Source: Bacteroides finegoldii DSM 17565 (GTDB taxonomy: Bacteria > Bacteroidota > Bacteroidia > Bacteroidales > Bacteroidaceae). From it: a stretch of DNA of 64,000 nucleotides. The translations under genes and the position numbers were made by a program. This document shows positions 45,216 to 55,109 of this stretch, one piece after another. Location: positions 34,293 through 98,292 of the forward strand of contig NZ_GG688328.1 of the NCBI RefSeq assembly GCF_000156195.1. Reading direction: 5' to 3'. The notes beneath the pieces were generated by a model that did not search any database, had not been told where the DNA came from, and saw only the letters and a program-made list of their open reading frames with translations. Positions within the stretch are counted from its first letter, which is position 1, and each line of letters opens with the position of its first letter.

Positions 45216-48200
45216 ATGTCAATATGGAGCAGACTTATAGGAATCGGAAAAGATGAGGACACCAACCATGTAATCAACAATAAAAATACATCTGTGCCAT
45301 TTGATGTCATACGTTATGCCATAGTAGATGTTGAAATTGGTTTGAAAGATCATAAAATCCATGATATTGGGGCACTCCGTCATGATGGTGCAACATTTCA
45401 TAAATCTTCGAAAGAAGAGCTGTTCAAATTTCTTGGTGATACAGACTATATCTGCGGACATAATATCATCCATCATGATGCAAAGTATCTGTTTACCGAT
45501 AAAACATTCCACTGCTTCTTTGTCGATACACTTTATGTATCACCTTTATTATTTCCGGAACGCCCTTATCATAAGCTTGTAAAAGATGACAAACTGATCA
45601 GCGAGCAGATGAACAACCCTGTGAATGATTGCGAAAAAGCAAAAGCTCTGCTACTGGACGAAATAGCACGTTGGAATTCGCTGCCGGACGAAAAACGTAC
45701 GTTATTTGCATCGTTACTAAAAGGCAAGACAGAGTTTGAAGGATTTCTTAGTATGGTAGGTGCGAAATATATCAATGAAGGAGTACCCGATCTCATAAGA
45801 AAACTTTACGTGAATAAGATCTGCCAGCATGCTGATATTGAGATGTTAACTGAACGGCGTCCATGTGAATTGGCATACGCTTTGGCTTTAATTGACACCA
45901 CCGACTACCGCTCCATCACTCCCGGATGGGTACTGCACAATTATCCCGAAGTAGAATTTGTCGTAAAACTCCTGCGTCATAACAGTTGCAGCGAAAATTG
46001 CGTTTACTGTAATACGCAACTGAATGTGCTTCATAACTTGAAAACATTCTTTGGATATGAACAATTCCGTACATACGAAGGCGAACCGCTTCAAGAGCAA
46101 GCTGCCCAAGCAGCAGTAAAAGGCAAATCACTATTGGCAATATTTCCTACCGGTGGAGGAAAATCGCTTACTTTTCAATTGCCCGCACTTATGGAAGGAC
46201 GTTCTGTGCACGGACTCACAATCGTCATTTCGCCACTACAATCATTGATGAAAGATCAGGTGGATAACCTTGCTGATAGAGGTATTACTGATGCGGTAAC
46301 TATCAACGGATTGTTAGATCCTATCACAAGAGCACTATCAATACAAAGAGTGCAAGACGGAGAAGCTTCACTTTTGTATATATCTCCCGAAATGCTTCGT
46401 TCAAAAACCATTGAAAAGATTTTAATGGCACGCCATGTTGTGAGATTCGTAATAGACGAAGCACATTGTTTTTCTTCATGGGGACAAGATTTCAGGGTTG
46501 ATTATCTCTACATAGGCAAATTTATCCGAGAATACCAACAAAACAAAAGATGTAAAAAACCAATACCCGTTTCCTGCTTCACCGCTACGGCAAAACAGAA
46601 AGTGGTACAAGACATTTGTGACTATTTCAAACAAACCTTGAATTTAGATTTAGAATTATTTGCATCAACGGCTTCAAGGACCAATCTGCGTTATTCTGTC
46701 ATACATGCCGAAAATAACGATGACAAATATTTAAAACTGAGAGGACTTGTAGCAGAATCCGATTGTCCTACAATCGTTTATGTATCACGTACCAAACGTA
46801 CACAAGAATTGGCTGCCAAATTGACTCGTGACGGTTATAAAGCATTGCCATTCAATGGCAAAATGGATTCTGAAGAGAAGATTGCCAATCAAGATGCATT
46901 TATGAATGACCAAGTACGCATCATCGTGGCAACATCAGCTTTCGGTATGGGGGTCGACAAGAAGGATGTCGGACTTGTGGTACATTACGACATTTCCGAC
47001 TCATTGGAGAATTATGTGCAGGAAGCAGGTAGGGCTGGCCGTGATCCCAGCCTCAACGCACGTTGCTATGTGCTTTATAGTGATAATGACTTAGACAAGC
47101 ATTTTATACTGTTGAACCAAACAAAACTAAGTATTAGTGAAATTCAACAGGTATGGAAAGCTGTAAAAGATCTCACCAGACAACGCATGAAAGTTAGCTG
47201 CTCTGCACTGGAAATTGCCCGACAGGCAGGTTGGGATGATTCTGTATCCGATATTGAGACCCGCGTACGGACAGCTTTAGCAACTTTGGAACAAAGTGGA
47301 TACTTGGTAAGAGGCAATAATGTACCTCATGTATATGCTACAGGTATCACAGTTAAAAATATAGACGAGGCAAGAAAACGCATATCAGCGTCACTACTAT
47401 TTGGCAGTGACGAGATAGAGAAAGCCGTCAGAATCATCAAATCACTGATTTCACAGAAACATATTGCCAAAGCCCAAGATTCAGAAGCTGAATCACGAAT
47501 TGATTATCTGGCAGATATACTGGGGATAAGCAAGAGTGAAATCATATCTGTTGTGGAGAGAATGCGACAAGAAGGTATATTGGCAGACAGTAAAGACATA
47601 TCCGCCTATTTGTTAGATACCGGTGAATCGGAACGAAAATCGCGCACGCTCCTCGAACGTTTTGCGAAACTTGAACAATACATCCTCAATCATATTCCTG
47701 ACAAATCTTTACGGACATCATGCAAGCAACTGAATGACGATGCAACAAACGACGGTATCAATACATCTAAAGAAAAAGACATCCGAACGTTACTCTATTT
47801 CCTCACAGTCAAGGGATATATCCGTAAGAAAGAGGATGCGGTTCATAATATGGAAATCAGCCGTCAAACAGATATGGAATCAACCATCAAACGTTTTGAA
47901 AGGCGATTGGAAATCAGCCGTTTCACAGTGGAATGGCTATATAAGTTGACCGCTGATACAGAAAAGCAAATCTCACAAAACAAAGCTGTTCAGTTTTCTG
48001 TAGTAGAACTTCTAAATCAAATAAAGTCAAATCCCCAGTCCCTTTTCAGCGGGCTTGACAACATACAATTGGAAGACGTGGAGGAAGCACTTCTTTATCT
48101 GTCAAAAATTGGTGCGCTGAAACTCGAAGGAGGTTTCCTGGTCCTTTATAATGCTATGAATATTCAAAGAATTAAGGACAATAAATCGAGATACAAGCAG

Positions 48201-50090
48201 GATGACTACCAAATGCTTAATGAATTCTACAAGCAGAAGATTCAACAAGTTCATATTGTGGGTGAATATGCCAATCTGATGGTAAGAGATTACAATTCGG
48301 CTTTACAATATGTTCAAGACTATTTCCAAATGGACTACAAGAAGTTTATCACAAAATACTTCAAGGGGGAAAGGGTCAGTGAAATACAGCGTAACCTGAC
48401 ACCACAGAAATACAAGCAATTATTCGGTCAATTATCCAAGCGCCAAATGGAGATCATTTCCGATAAAGATTCACGTTGCATCGTTGTCGCAGCAGGTCCC
48501 GGCAGTGGAAAAACACGTGTGCTAGTTCACAAACTCGCATCACTCTTACTGCTCGAAGATGTAAAACATGAACAACTTCTGATGTTAACGTTTTCAAGGG
48601 CAGCCGCAACCGAATTCAAACAAAGACTCATGGAGCTGATAGGCAACGCCGCCCACTTTGTTGAGATAAAGACATTTCACTCTTATTGCTTTGACCTTTT
48701 AGGAAGAGTAGGAAATCTTGAAGATACCAAAAACGTCGTCGCAGAAGCTACCGAAATGATTAATCAGGGAGAAGTGGAACCTAACAAAATTGGTAAGACG
48801 GTGTTGGTCATAGACGAAGCTCAAGACATGAGTACTGACGAATATAAGCTTGTAAAGGCCCTAATGACCAATAACGAGGAGATGCGTATGATAGCAGTAG
48901 GCGACGATGACCAAAATATCTATGAATTTCGCGGATCTAATTCCGAATATATGCACCGACTGACAAAGGAACCCGGAAGCAAGTTTTTCGAAATGACTGA
49001 GAATTATCGCAGTGCGCACCATCTAGTGAATTTCGCCAACGAATTTGTGAAAAGTATCGGTAAAAGAATGAAAAGCACCCCAATCACCTCTATGAGAAAA
49101 GAGAATGGTTGGGTTGGAGTAACATACTATCAATCAAAATATATGTATCAGCCACTCGTTGAAGAATTAATTCAACATCAGGCGAATGGCACTTCGTGTG
49201 TACTCACCCAAACAAACGAAGAAGCTGTAATATTAGTAGCTCTCTTACGAAAATATGGAATAAACAGCAAGTTAGTACAATCTATGGATGGTTTCCGTTT
49301 TTGGAATATGGCCGAAATAAGATATTTCCTGAGGTATATAGACAAACGGGCAAAAACACCCCTGGTTCCGGAAGAATTATGGGATGATGCCAAACATACC
49401 ACTTTTTCCACTTACAACGGAAGTCAAAGTTTGGTGTATGTAAAGCGTTGTGTGGAACTATTTGAACAAATCAACAAAGTAAAATACCTTAGTGACTTCA
49501 AAGAGTTTGTATTTGAATCATCGGTAGAAGATTTCTGTAACGTTTCAGGTACAGATGTCGTGATATCGACCATTCATAAAGCCAAAGGCAAAGAGTTCGA
49601 CAATGTATATATGCTCATATCTGACAATTATTTGAAAGATGCTCACTTGATGCGCCGATACTACGTGGGAATAACACGTGCAAAAAACAGACTGTCTATA
49701 CATACGAATAGCAATTGTTTTAATCATTTAAATGTAGACCAGTATTTTATTGACTCCAAAGAGTATGCAATGCCCGAAGAGATTGTTCTACAACTCTCTC
49801 ATAAAGATGTCTATCTGGGATTCTTCAGAAAACTTAAACGAGAGATATTGGCATTAAGAGGCGGAGATCTTTTAAACTACGACAATTTCGTCTTGTATGA
49901 TTCATTAACCAATAAACCTGTAGCCAAATTATCACAAAATATGCAGAATACATTGGCGGAATGGAAAGAAAAAGGATATGAAGTAAAATCTGCCTCTGTT
50001 CGATTCGTTGTAGCATGGAAACCTAAAGAAGCACCGAAAGATGAACCAGAAACAGCGGTTCTATTAGCCGATTTACTTCTTTCCCGATAA
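45216..50090 (+). CDS. Fused DEDD exonuclease-like / RecQ helicase / UvrD helicase protein
   Basis: A protein of 1624 residues with three enzymatic blocks. (1) Residues 35-150 are DnaQ-like: VDVE (Asp38, Glu40), GHNIIHHDAKYL (Asp88) and NDCEKAKAL (Asp138). The His or Tyr expected before the last Asp is missing. A CxxxCxxC cluster at 258-265 follows. (2) Residues 290-640 are a RecQ-type SF2 helicase: PTGGGKS 311-317, DEAH 414-417, FTATAK 455-460, QEAGRAGRD 602-610. The RecQ zinc-binding cysteines are absent, and winged-helix-like segments follow (about 655-700 and 760-790). (3) Residues 1070-1500 are an SF1 UvrD/Rep helicase: AAGPGSGKT 1092-1100, VIDEAQD 1198-1204, GDDDQNIYEFRG, TENYRS, STIHKAKGKEFD, YVGITRAK. 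It is a single gene with its own promoter and terminator. A role in DNA repair or foreign-DNA processing is inferred. Confidence 0.9.
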   Translation: MSIWSRLIGIGKDEDTNHVINNKNTSVPFDVIRYAIVDVEIGLKDHKIHDIGALRHDGATFHKSSKEELFKFLGDTDYICGHNIIHHDAKYLFTDKTFHCFFVDTLYVSPLLFPERPYHKLVKDDKLISEQMNNPVNDCEKAKALLLDEIARWNSLPDEKRTLFASLLKGKTEFEGFLSMVGAKYINEGVPDLIRKLYVNKICQHADIEMLTERRPCELAYALALIDTTDYRSITPGWVLHNYPEVEFVVKLLRHNSCSENCVYCNTQLNVLHNLKTFFGYEQFRTYEGEPLQEQAAQAAVKGKSLLAIFPTGGGKSLTFQLPALMEGRSVHGLTIVISPLQSLMKDQVDNLADRGITDAVTINGLLDPITRALSIQRVQDGEASLLYISPEMLRSKTIEKILMARHVVRFVIDEAHCFSSWGQDFRVDYLYIGKFIREYQQNKRCKKPIPVSCFTATAKQKVVQDICDYFKQTLNLDLELFASTASRTNLRYSVIHAENNDDKYLKLRGLVAESDCPTIVYVSRTKRTQELAAKLTRDGYKALPFNGKMDSEEKIANQDAFMNDQVRIIVATSAFGMGVDKKDVGLVVHYDISDSLENYVQEAGRAGRDPSLNARCYVLYSDNDLDKHFILLNQTKLSISEIQQVWKAVKDLTRQRMKVSCSALEIARQAGWDDSVSDIETRVRTALATLEQSGYLVRGNNVPHVYATGITVKNIDEARKRISASLLFGSDEIEKAVRIIKSLISQKHIAKAQDSEAESRIDYLADILGISKSEIISVVERMRQEGILADSKDISAYLLDTGESERKSRTLLERFAKLEQYILNHIPDKSLRTSCKQLNDDATNDGINTSKEKDIRTLLYFLTVKGYIRKKEDAVHNMEISRQTDMESTIKRFERRLEISRFTVEWLYKLTADTEKQISQNKAVQFSVVELLNQIKSNPQSLFSGLDNIQLEDVEEALLYLSKIGALKLEGGFLVLYNAMNIQRIKDNKSRYKQDDYQMLNEFYKQKIQQVHIVGEYANLMVRDYNSALQYVQDYFQMDYKKFITKYFKGERVSEIQRNLTPQKYKQLFGQLSKRQMEIISDKDSRCIVVAAGPGSGKTRVLVHKLASLLLLEDVKHEQLLMLTFSRAAATEFKQRLMELIGNAAHFVEIKTFHSYCFDLLGRVGNLEDTKNVVAEATEMINQGEVEPNKIGKTVLVIDEAQDMSTDEYKLVKALMTNNEEMRMIAVGDDDQNIYEFRGSNSEYMHRLTKEPGSKFFEMTENYRSAHHLVNFANEFVKSIGKRMKSTPITSMRKENGWVGVTYYQSKYMYQPLVEELIQHQANGTSCVLTQTNEEAVILVALLRKYGINSKLVQSMDGFRFWNMAEIRYFLRYIDKRAKTPLVPEELWDDAKHTTFSTYNGSQSLVYVKRCVELFEQINKVKYLSDFKEFVFESSVEDFCNVSGTDVVISTIHKAKGKEFDNVYMLISDNYLKDAHLMRRYYVGITRAKNRLSIHTNSNCFNHLNVDQYFIDSKEYAMPEEIVLQLSHKDVYLGFFRKLKREILALRGGDLLNYDNFVLYDSLTNKPVAKLSQNMQNTLAEWKEKGYEVKSASVRFVVAWKPKEAPKDEPETAVLLADLLLSR

Positions 50091-50130
50091 TACCAAATAT
50101 AAAGAAAAGTACCGCAAGAAACTTCTAAAC

Positions 50131-50169
50131 GCAAAAAGCGTGCAACTCGTTGAGCTGCACGCTTTTTGC
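50131..50169. terminator. Bidirectional terminator between the fused helicase gene and dnaK
   Basis: GCAAAAAGCGTGCA pairs perfectly with TGCACGCTTTTTGC, and an inner CTC-GTT-GAG stem closes the hairpin with one A-C mismatch. The A and T runs make it work in both directions for the two converging genes. Confidence 0.92.
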
Positions 50170-50200
50170 TTATTGTTTATTATCTGTATCCTTATCGGAA

Positions 50201-52114
50201 TCATTTGACTTCCTCAAAGTCAGCATCCTGTACATTATCTCCATGCTTGCTGTTATCTTGCTGACCAGCACCACCATTCATATCAGGACCAGCCTGTGCT
50301 CCACCTTGCGCACCGCTCTGTGCATACATTTCAGCACTTGCAGCCTGGAAAGCAGTATTGATTTCTGCCATAGCAGTATCAATAGCAGCCAAATCTTGTG
50401 CCTTGTGAGCATCTTTCAATTTCTGCAAAGCAGCTTCAATCGGAGCTTTCTTATCAGCAGGCAACTTATCACCTAATTCTTTCAACTGATTTTCAGTAGA
50501 GAAGATTACGCTGTCAGCCTGGTTCAGCTTGTCGATCTTTTCACGTTCTTTCTTATCTGCTTCAGCATTAGCTTCAGCTTCAGCCTTCATCTTTTCGATT
50601 TCTTCCTTGCTCAAACCGCTGGAAGCTTCAATACGGATAGCCTGTTCTTTACCGGTAGCCTTATCTTTTGCAGATACTTTCAAGATACCGTTGGCATCGA
50701 TATCAAATGTAACCTCAATTTGAGGAACACCACGACGAGCCGGAGCAATACCTGTCAAGTTGAACTGACCGATTGATTTGTTCTGTGCAGCCATCGGACG
50801 TTCTCCCTGTAATACGTGGATAGTAACTTCCGTCTGGTTGTCGGCAGCAGTAGAGAATGTTTCACTCTTACGTGCCGGAATGGTAGTGTTAGCGTCAATC
50901 AACTTAGTCATTACGCCACCCAACGTTTCGATACCCATTGACAACGGAGTAACATCCAACAATACCACACCTTTGATTTCATCTGTCAAAACAGCACCCT
51001 GCACAGCAGCACCTACAGCTACAACTTCATCCGGATTCACGCCCTTAGAAGGAGTCTTGCCGAAGAAATCTTCTACCAGCTTCTGAACAGCCGGGATACG
51101 GGAAGAACCACCTACAAGGATTACCTCATCAATATCGGCATTGTTCAAACCTGCATCGCTCATCGCTTTCTTACATGGTTCAAGACAAGCCTGAATCAAT
51201 CCGTGAGCCAAAGATTCAAATTTAGCACGAGTCAACGTCTTAACCAAGTGCTTAGGTACACCGGCTACCGGCATAATGTACGGCAAGTTGATTTCTGTGC
51301 TTGTAGAAGAAGAAAGTTCAATCTTAGCTTTTTCAGCAGCCTCTTTCAAACGTTGCAGAGCCATCGGATCCTGAGTCAAGTCAGCACCTTCATCATTCTT
51401 GAATTCCTGTACCAACCAATTGATGATTACCTGGTCGAAGTCATCGCCCCCCAAGTGAGTGTCACCATTTGTTGAAAGCACTTCAAATACACCACCACCG
51501 AATTCGAGGATAGAGATATCGAATGTACCACCACCAAGGTCGAATACAGCAATCTTCATATCTTTGTGAGCCTTATCCAGACCGTAGGCAAGAGCTGCGG
51601 CTGTCGGTTCGTTTACAATACGTTTTACTTCCAGACCAGCAATTTGTCCGGCTTCTTTTGTAGCCTGACGTTGAGAGTCAGAGAAATAAGCAGGAACGGT
51701 AATCACAGCTTCTGTCACTTCTTGTCCCAAATAGTCTTCGGCAGTTTTCTTCATCTTCTGAAGAATCATTGCAGAAATTTCCTGCGGAGTATACAGACGA
51801 CCGTCAATATCCACACGCGGAGTATTGTTGTCACCTTTCACTACTTTATAAGGAATACGCTCTACTTCTTTCTGTACTTGATCCCAAGTTTCACCCATGA
51901 AACGTTTAATAGAGAAAATCGTACGCGTAGGGTTGGTAATAGCCTGACGCTTAGCAGGATCACCTACCTTACGTTCACCACCATCCACAAAAGCAACTAC
52001 TGAAGGAGTTGTGCGCTTACCTTCACTGTTTGCAATTACTACCGGTTCGTTACCTTCAAATACGGCAACACAAGAGTTTGTTGTTCCTAAGTCAATACCA
52101 ATAATTTTTCCCAT
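50201..52114 (-). CDS. dnaK: Chaperone DnaK (Hsp70)
   Basis: A protein of 637 residues. The Hsp70 signatures are present: IGIDLGTTNSCVAVF at the N-terminus, IAVFDLGGGTFDISIL, and VILVGGSSRIPAVQ. The substrate-binding domain and helical lid follow, and the Gly/Gln-rich tail ends DADFEEVK. It folds and protects proteins with DnaJ and GrpE, which are not next to it here. No CIRCE element was found upstream, in keeping with a lack of HrcA control; I could not identify its promoter. Confidence 0.98.
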   Translation of the reverse strand: MGKIIGIDLGTTNSCVAVFEGNEPVVIANSEGKRTTPSVVAFVDGGERKVGDPAKRQAITNPTRTIFSIKRFMGETWDQVQKEVERIPYKVVKGDNNTPRVDIDGRLYTPQEISAMILQKMKKTAEDYLGQEVTEAVITVPAYFSDSQRQATKEAGQIAGLEVKRIVNEPTAAALAYGLDKAHKDMKIAVFDLGGGTFDISILEFGGGVFEVLSTNGDTHLGGDDFDQVIINWLVQEFKNDEGADLTQDPMALQRLKEAAEKAKIELSSSTSTEINLPYIMPVAGVPKHLVKTLTRAKFESLAHGLIQACLEPCKKAMSDAGLNNADIDEVILVGGSSRIPAVQKLVEDFFGKTPSKGVNPDEVVAVGAAVQGAVLTDEIKGVVLLDVTPLSMGIETLGGVMTKLIDANTTIPARKSETFSTAADNQTEVTIHVLQGERPMAAQNKSIGQFNLTGIAPARRGVPQIEVTFDIDANGILKVSAKDKATGKEQAIRIEASSGLSKEEIEKMKAEAEANAEADKKEREKIDKLNQADSVIFSTENQLKELGDKLPADKKAPIEAALQKLKDAHKAQDLAAIDTAMAEINTAFQAASAEMYAQSGAQGGAQAGPDMNGGAGQQDNSKHGDNVQDADFEEVK

Positions 52115-52371
52115 GATCGTTATTTTTTATTTATTATTTATTCTATAATTTCTTTTGTCCGGTTGTTTTTCCATCCTTTTCCTAGGGTGTAATCCCAAAC
52201 GAACGTTTATTAAAAGACAAACCGTATGCCAAAAAGAAATTATACGAATGCTTGACATAATATCTGCCAAAAAGACAGTTTCAACAAATAAAACACTACT
52301 GACACAATCAAACCCGGACACTATCAGCAACTGACTCATTAAACAAATACAGGCGGTTCTGGTTCAATGCC
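52115..52371. other. dnaK upstream region
   Basis: No gene is supportable between the dnaK start and the terminator of the META gene. It should hold the dnaK promoter, but no clear TAnnTTTG box or heat-shock operator was found. Confidence 0.5.
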
Positions 52372-52414
52372 AACAAAAAAATATGCCTATGTCATCATGT
52401 GCGACACAGGCATA
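52372..52414 (-). terminator. Intrinsic terminator after the META-domain gene
   Basis: On the minus strand TATGCCTGTGTC pairs with GACATAGGCATA (one mismatch) around a nine-base loop and runs into seven T. It lies about 30 nt beyond the META gene stop. Confidence 0.88.
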
Positions 52415-52445
52415 CCTTAATTATTATATATATTATTCTTACTTA

Positions 52446-53234
52446 TTACTTTTCCAAGACGAGCACTAATGCATTATTTGCGTCATACAAACCGATTCCG
52501 CCACCTGCTAATACATCAAATGACTTCACCTCGTTCAAGGCTTTCAGAATCTTACCTTCCGTTTCCATATCCGGACAAGCCATCATCGTGCTTGCCACTC
52601 CCGGAAAAGAGATTGATTTAGCATTGCTTGCGCTGGTTTCAAAACCACCGTTTATCAAGTTACATCCGGCATTGCCATGAATTGTTTTCTTTTTCACATC
52701 AAAAGCGATGAAAGGTTGCTTTTCCATCCCAGAAGGGATTGCTTCGCCATTCGCTTCCTTTATTTTCCATTCTCCATTCAAAACAGACAATTTCACATTA
52801 GCCTCCTTCTTTTCAAGAACCACAACCGGACGATTGGATGCATTGCAAAGATACATTTTATCTTTACCGGCTTTCTTATATCCTTTTACTTGTGCCAAAG
52901 CACCCAATACATTTCTCTCAGTAGTCATATCCGGACACATCATCTTCGTACCCGCCATCGCGCCCAACGAAAGGCTTCCCGGTTTCGCATTTACATCGAA
53001 ACTACCCATCATACGATTACAGCCGCTATTACCGGACACACGACCGGTTGCAGTATCAAAAGTAATAAAAGGAAGGGTTCTGCTTTCGCCTGGAGTCACT
53101 TTCGAGCCATTGACCTCTATGATATTCCACTCGCCATTGATTGATGACAAAGGCATTGCCTTCTCTACTGAACGGCATGAAGACATTGCAAGTGCTGTAC
53201 CTGCAATGCAAATTGAAACTAGTACTTTATTCAT
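52446..53234 (-). CDS. Lipoprotein with two META (HslJ-like) domains
   Basis: A protein of 262 residues. The signal ends AMSSC (lipobox). Two META domains lie in tandem, about residues 30-140 and 150-262. Each has the INGEWxIxExNG-type start, the SGNSGCNRMMGSF or HGNAGCNLINGGF motif, and MxCPDM. META proteins such as HslJ are linked to stress or drug tolerance in E. coli; the role here is unknown. It is transcribed divergently from the carboxynorspermidine dehydrogenase gene. Confidence 0.9.
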   Translation of the reverse strand: MNKVLVSICIAGTALAMSSCRSVEKAMPLSSINGEWNIIEVNGSKVTPGESRTLPFITFDTATGRVSGNSGCNRMMGSFDVNAKPGSLSLGAMAGTKMMCPDMTTERNVLGALAQVKGYKKAGKDKMYLCNASNRPVVVLEKKEANVKLSVLNGEWKIKEANGEAIPSGMEKQPFIAFDVKKKTIHGNAGCNLINGGFETSASNAKSISFPGVASTMMACPDMETEGKILKALNEVKSFDVLAGGGIGLYDANNALVLVLEK

Positions 53235-53264
53235 ATTGTTATAACGTTTAAGTTAAATTGAGGA

Positions 53265-53272
53265 CAAAGATA
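53265..53272 (-). promoter_or_regulatory. Bacteroides -7 promoter box for the META gene
   Basis: The minus strand reads TATCTTTG 31 nt upstream of the start. A second candidate, TACCTTTG, lies at 53298-53305 on the same strand. Confidence 0.5.
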
Positions 53273-53349
53273 ACAAAAAAATTGAGAATAGACTTCACAA
53301 AGGTAAATAAAAAGAGAGCGAGACGAATGATTATCTAAAAATAATCACG

Positions 53350-53357
53350 TATATTTG
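53350..53357 (+). promoter_or_regulatory. Bacteroides -7 promoter box for the carboxynorspermidine dehydrogenase gene
   Basis: TATATTTG lies 50 nt upstream of the ATG at 53408. Confidence 0.5.
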
Positions 53358-53407
53358 CTCCATAAACAATTCTAATATTCTTAATTTTTAATTCGCAATT
53401 AAAGAAA

Positions 53408-54601
53408 ATGGGTAGAGTTCTTATTATCGGTGCAGGTGGTGTTGGTACTGTCGTTGCACACAAAGTGGCACAGAATGCCGACATTTTTACAGATATAATG
53501 ATTGCCAGCCGTACGAAAGAGAAATGCGATAAAATCGTCGAGGCAATAGGTAACCCCAATATAAAAACAGCAAAAGTCGATGCCGACAATGTGGACGAGC
53601 TGGTAGCTCTGTTCAATGATTTCAAACCGGAAATGGTGATTAACGTCGCCCTCCCCTATCAGGACCTGACTATTATGGAAGCGTGCCTGAAAGCAGGAGT
53701 AAACTATTTGGATACTGCCAATTACGAGCCGAAAGATGAAGCACATTTCGAATACAGTTGGCAATGGGCATATCACGAACGTTTCAAAGAAGCAGGGCTG
53801 ACAGCCATTCTTGGTTGTGGATTCGATCCGGGAGTAAGCGGTATTTATACAGCTTATGCAGCTAAACATTATTTCGACGAAATTCAGTATCTGGATATTG
53901 TAGATTGTAATGCCGGAAATCACCACAAGGCATTTGCAACAAACTTCAATCCGGAAATCAATATCCGCGAGATTACACAGAACGGACGTTATTATGAAAA
54001 CGGGAAATGGGTAACTACCGGTCCTCTGGAAATTCATAAGGACCTGACTTATCCGAATATCGGTCCACGTGATTCATACCTTCTATATCATGAGGAACTG
54101 GAATCATTGGTAAAACATTTCCCGACTATCAAACGTGCACGTTTCTGGATGACTTTCGGACAAGAATACCTAACTCATTTACGTGTTATCCAAAACATTG
54201 GCATGGCTCGCATTGACGAGGTCGATTATAATGGGGTGAAGATTGTACCTCTGCAGTTCCTCAAAGCAGTTCTGCCTAACCCGCAGGACTTGGGCGAAAA
54301 CTACGAAGGCGAAACTTCTATCGGCTGCCGTATACGTGGTCTGAAAGACGGAAAAGAACGTACATACTATGTGTACAATAATTGCAGCCACCAGGAAGCA
54401 TACAAAGAAACAGGTATGCAGGGAGTGAGCTATACAACGGGAGTTCCGGCAATGATCGGAGCTATGATGTTCTTTAAAGGTGAATGGAAACGTCCGGGCG
54501 TAAACAACGTTGAAGAATTCAATCCGGATCCGTTCATGGAACAACTCAATAAACAAGGCCTTCCGTGGCATGAAGAATTCGACAAAGATTTGGAATTGTA
54601 A
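53408..54601 (+). CDS. Carboxynorspermidine/carboxyspermidine dehydrogenase (saccharopine dehydrogenase family)
   Basis: A cytoplasmic enzyme of 397 residues. The N-terminal Rossmann motif VLIIGAGGVGTVVAHKVAQ binds NADPH, and the conserved CGFDPGVSGIYTAYA segment follows in the middle. Whole-length similarity is to CANSDH, which condenses aspartate semialdehyde with a diamine in the Bacteroides route to spermidine. The decarboxylase partner (nspC) is not in the window. The peroxiredoxin and recA genes follow in the same direction. Confidence 0.9.
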   Translation: MGRVLIIGAGGVGTVVAHKVAQNADIFTDIMIASRTKEKCDKIVEAIGNPNIKTAKVDADNVDELVALFNDFKPEMVINVALPYQDLTIMEACLKAGVNYLDTANYEPKDEAHFEYSWQWAYHERFKEAGLTAILGCGFDPGVSGIYTAYAAKHYFDEIQYLDIVDCNAGNHHKAFATNFNPEINIREITQNGRYYENGKWVTTGPLEIHKDLTYPNIGPRDSYLLYHEELESLVKHFPTIKRARFWMTFGQEYLTHLRVIQNIGMARIDEVDYNGVKIVPLQFLKAVLPNPQDLGENYEGETSIGCRIRGLKDGKERTYYVYNNCSHQEAYKETGMQGVSYTTGVPAMIGAMMFFKGEWKRPGVNNVEEFNPDPFMEQLNKQGLPWHEEFDKDLEL

Positions 54602-54630
54602 GAGTAGTCCTGTTCGATAAAAAGAAAGTT

Positions 54631-55086
54631 ATGATAAACGTAGGAGATAAAGCACCGGAAATCTTGGGTATCAATGAAAAAGGCGAAGAAATCCGTTTAA
54701 GTGCTTATAAAGGGAAAAAGATTGTGTTGTACTTCTATCCGAAAGACAATACATCGGGGTGTACCGCGCAAGCGTGTAATCTGCGCGACAACTACTCCGA
54801 ACTACGCAAAGTCGGCTATGAAGTAATCGGTGTCAGTGTAGACAATGAGAAATCACACCAGAAATTCATCGAGAAAAACAATCTTCCTTTCACGCTGATT
54901 GCCGATACTGACAAGAAATTAGTAGAAGAGTTCGGTGTGTGGGGAGAAAAGAAGCTGTACGGACGCGCTTACATGGGTACTTTCCGCACTACTTTCCTGA
55001 TTAATGAAGAAGGAATAGTAGAACGGATTATCACTCCCAAAGAGGTGAAGACCAAAGAACACGCCGCACAGATTTTAAATCAATAA
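54631..55086 (+). CDS. bcp: Thioredoxin-dependent thiol peroxidase (Bcp/PrxQ)
   Basis: A protein of 151 residues that reduces hydroperoxides. The peroxidatic Cys is C44 in KDNTSGCTAQACN, with the PrxQ-type resolving Cys C49 five residues later. YFYPKD precedes the site. Length and motifs are standard. It lies 23 nt upstream of recA and probably shares its transcript. Confidence 0.95.
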   Translation: MINVGDKAPEILGINEKGEEIRLSAYKGKKIVLYFYPKDNTSGCTAQACNLRDNYSELRKVGYEVIGVSVDNEKSHQKFIEKNNLPFTLIADTDKKLVEEFGVWGEKKLYGRAYMGTFRTTFLINEEGIVERIITPKEVKTKEHAAQILNQ

Positions 55087-55109
55087 ATCTATTAATTATA
55101 GAATAAGGT

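Noticed and set aside
50731..51086. Open frames antisense to dnaK
   Set aside because: Several plus-strand frames are open over dnaK because of its codon use; none has a start region or motif of its own.
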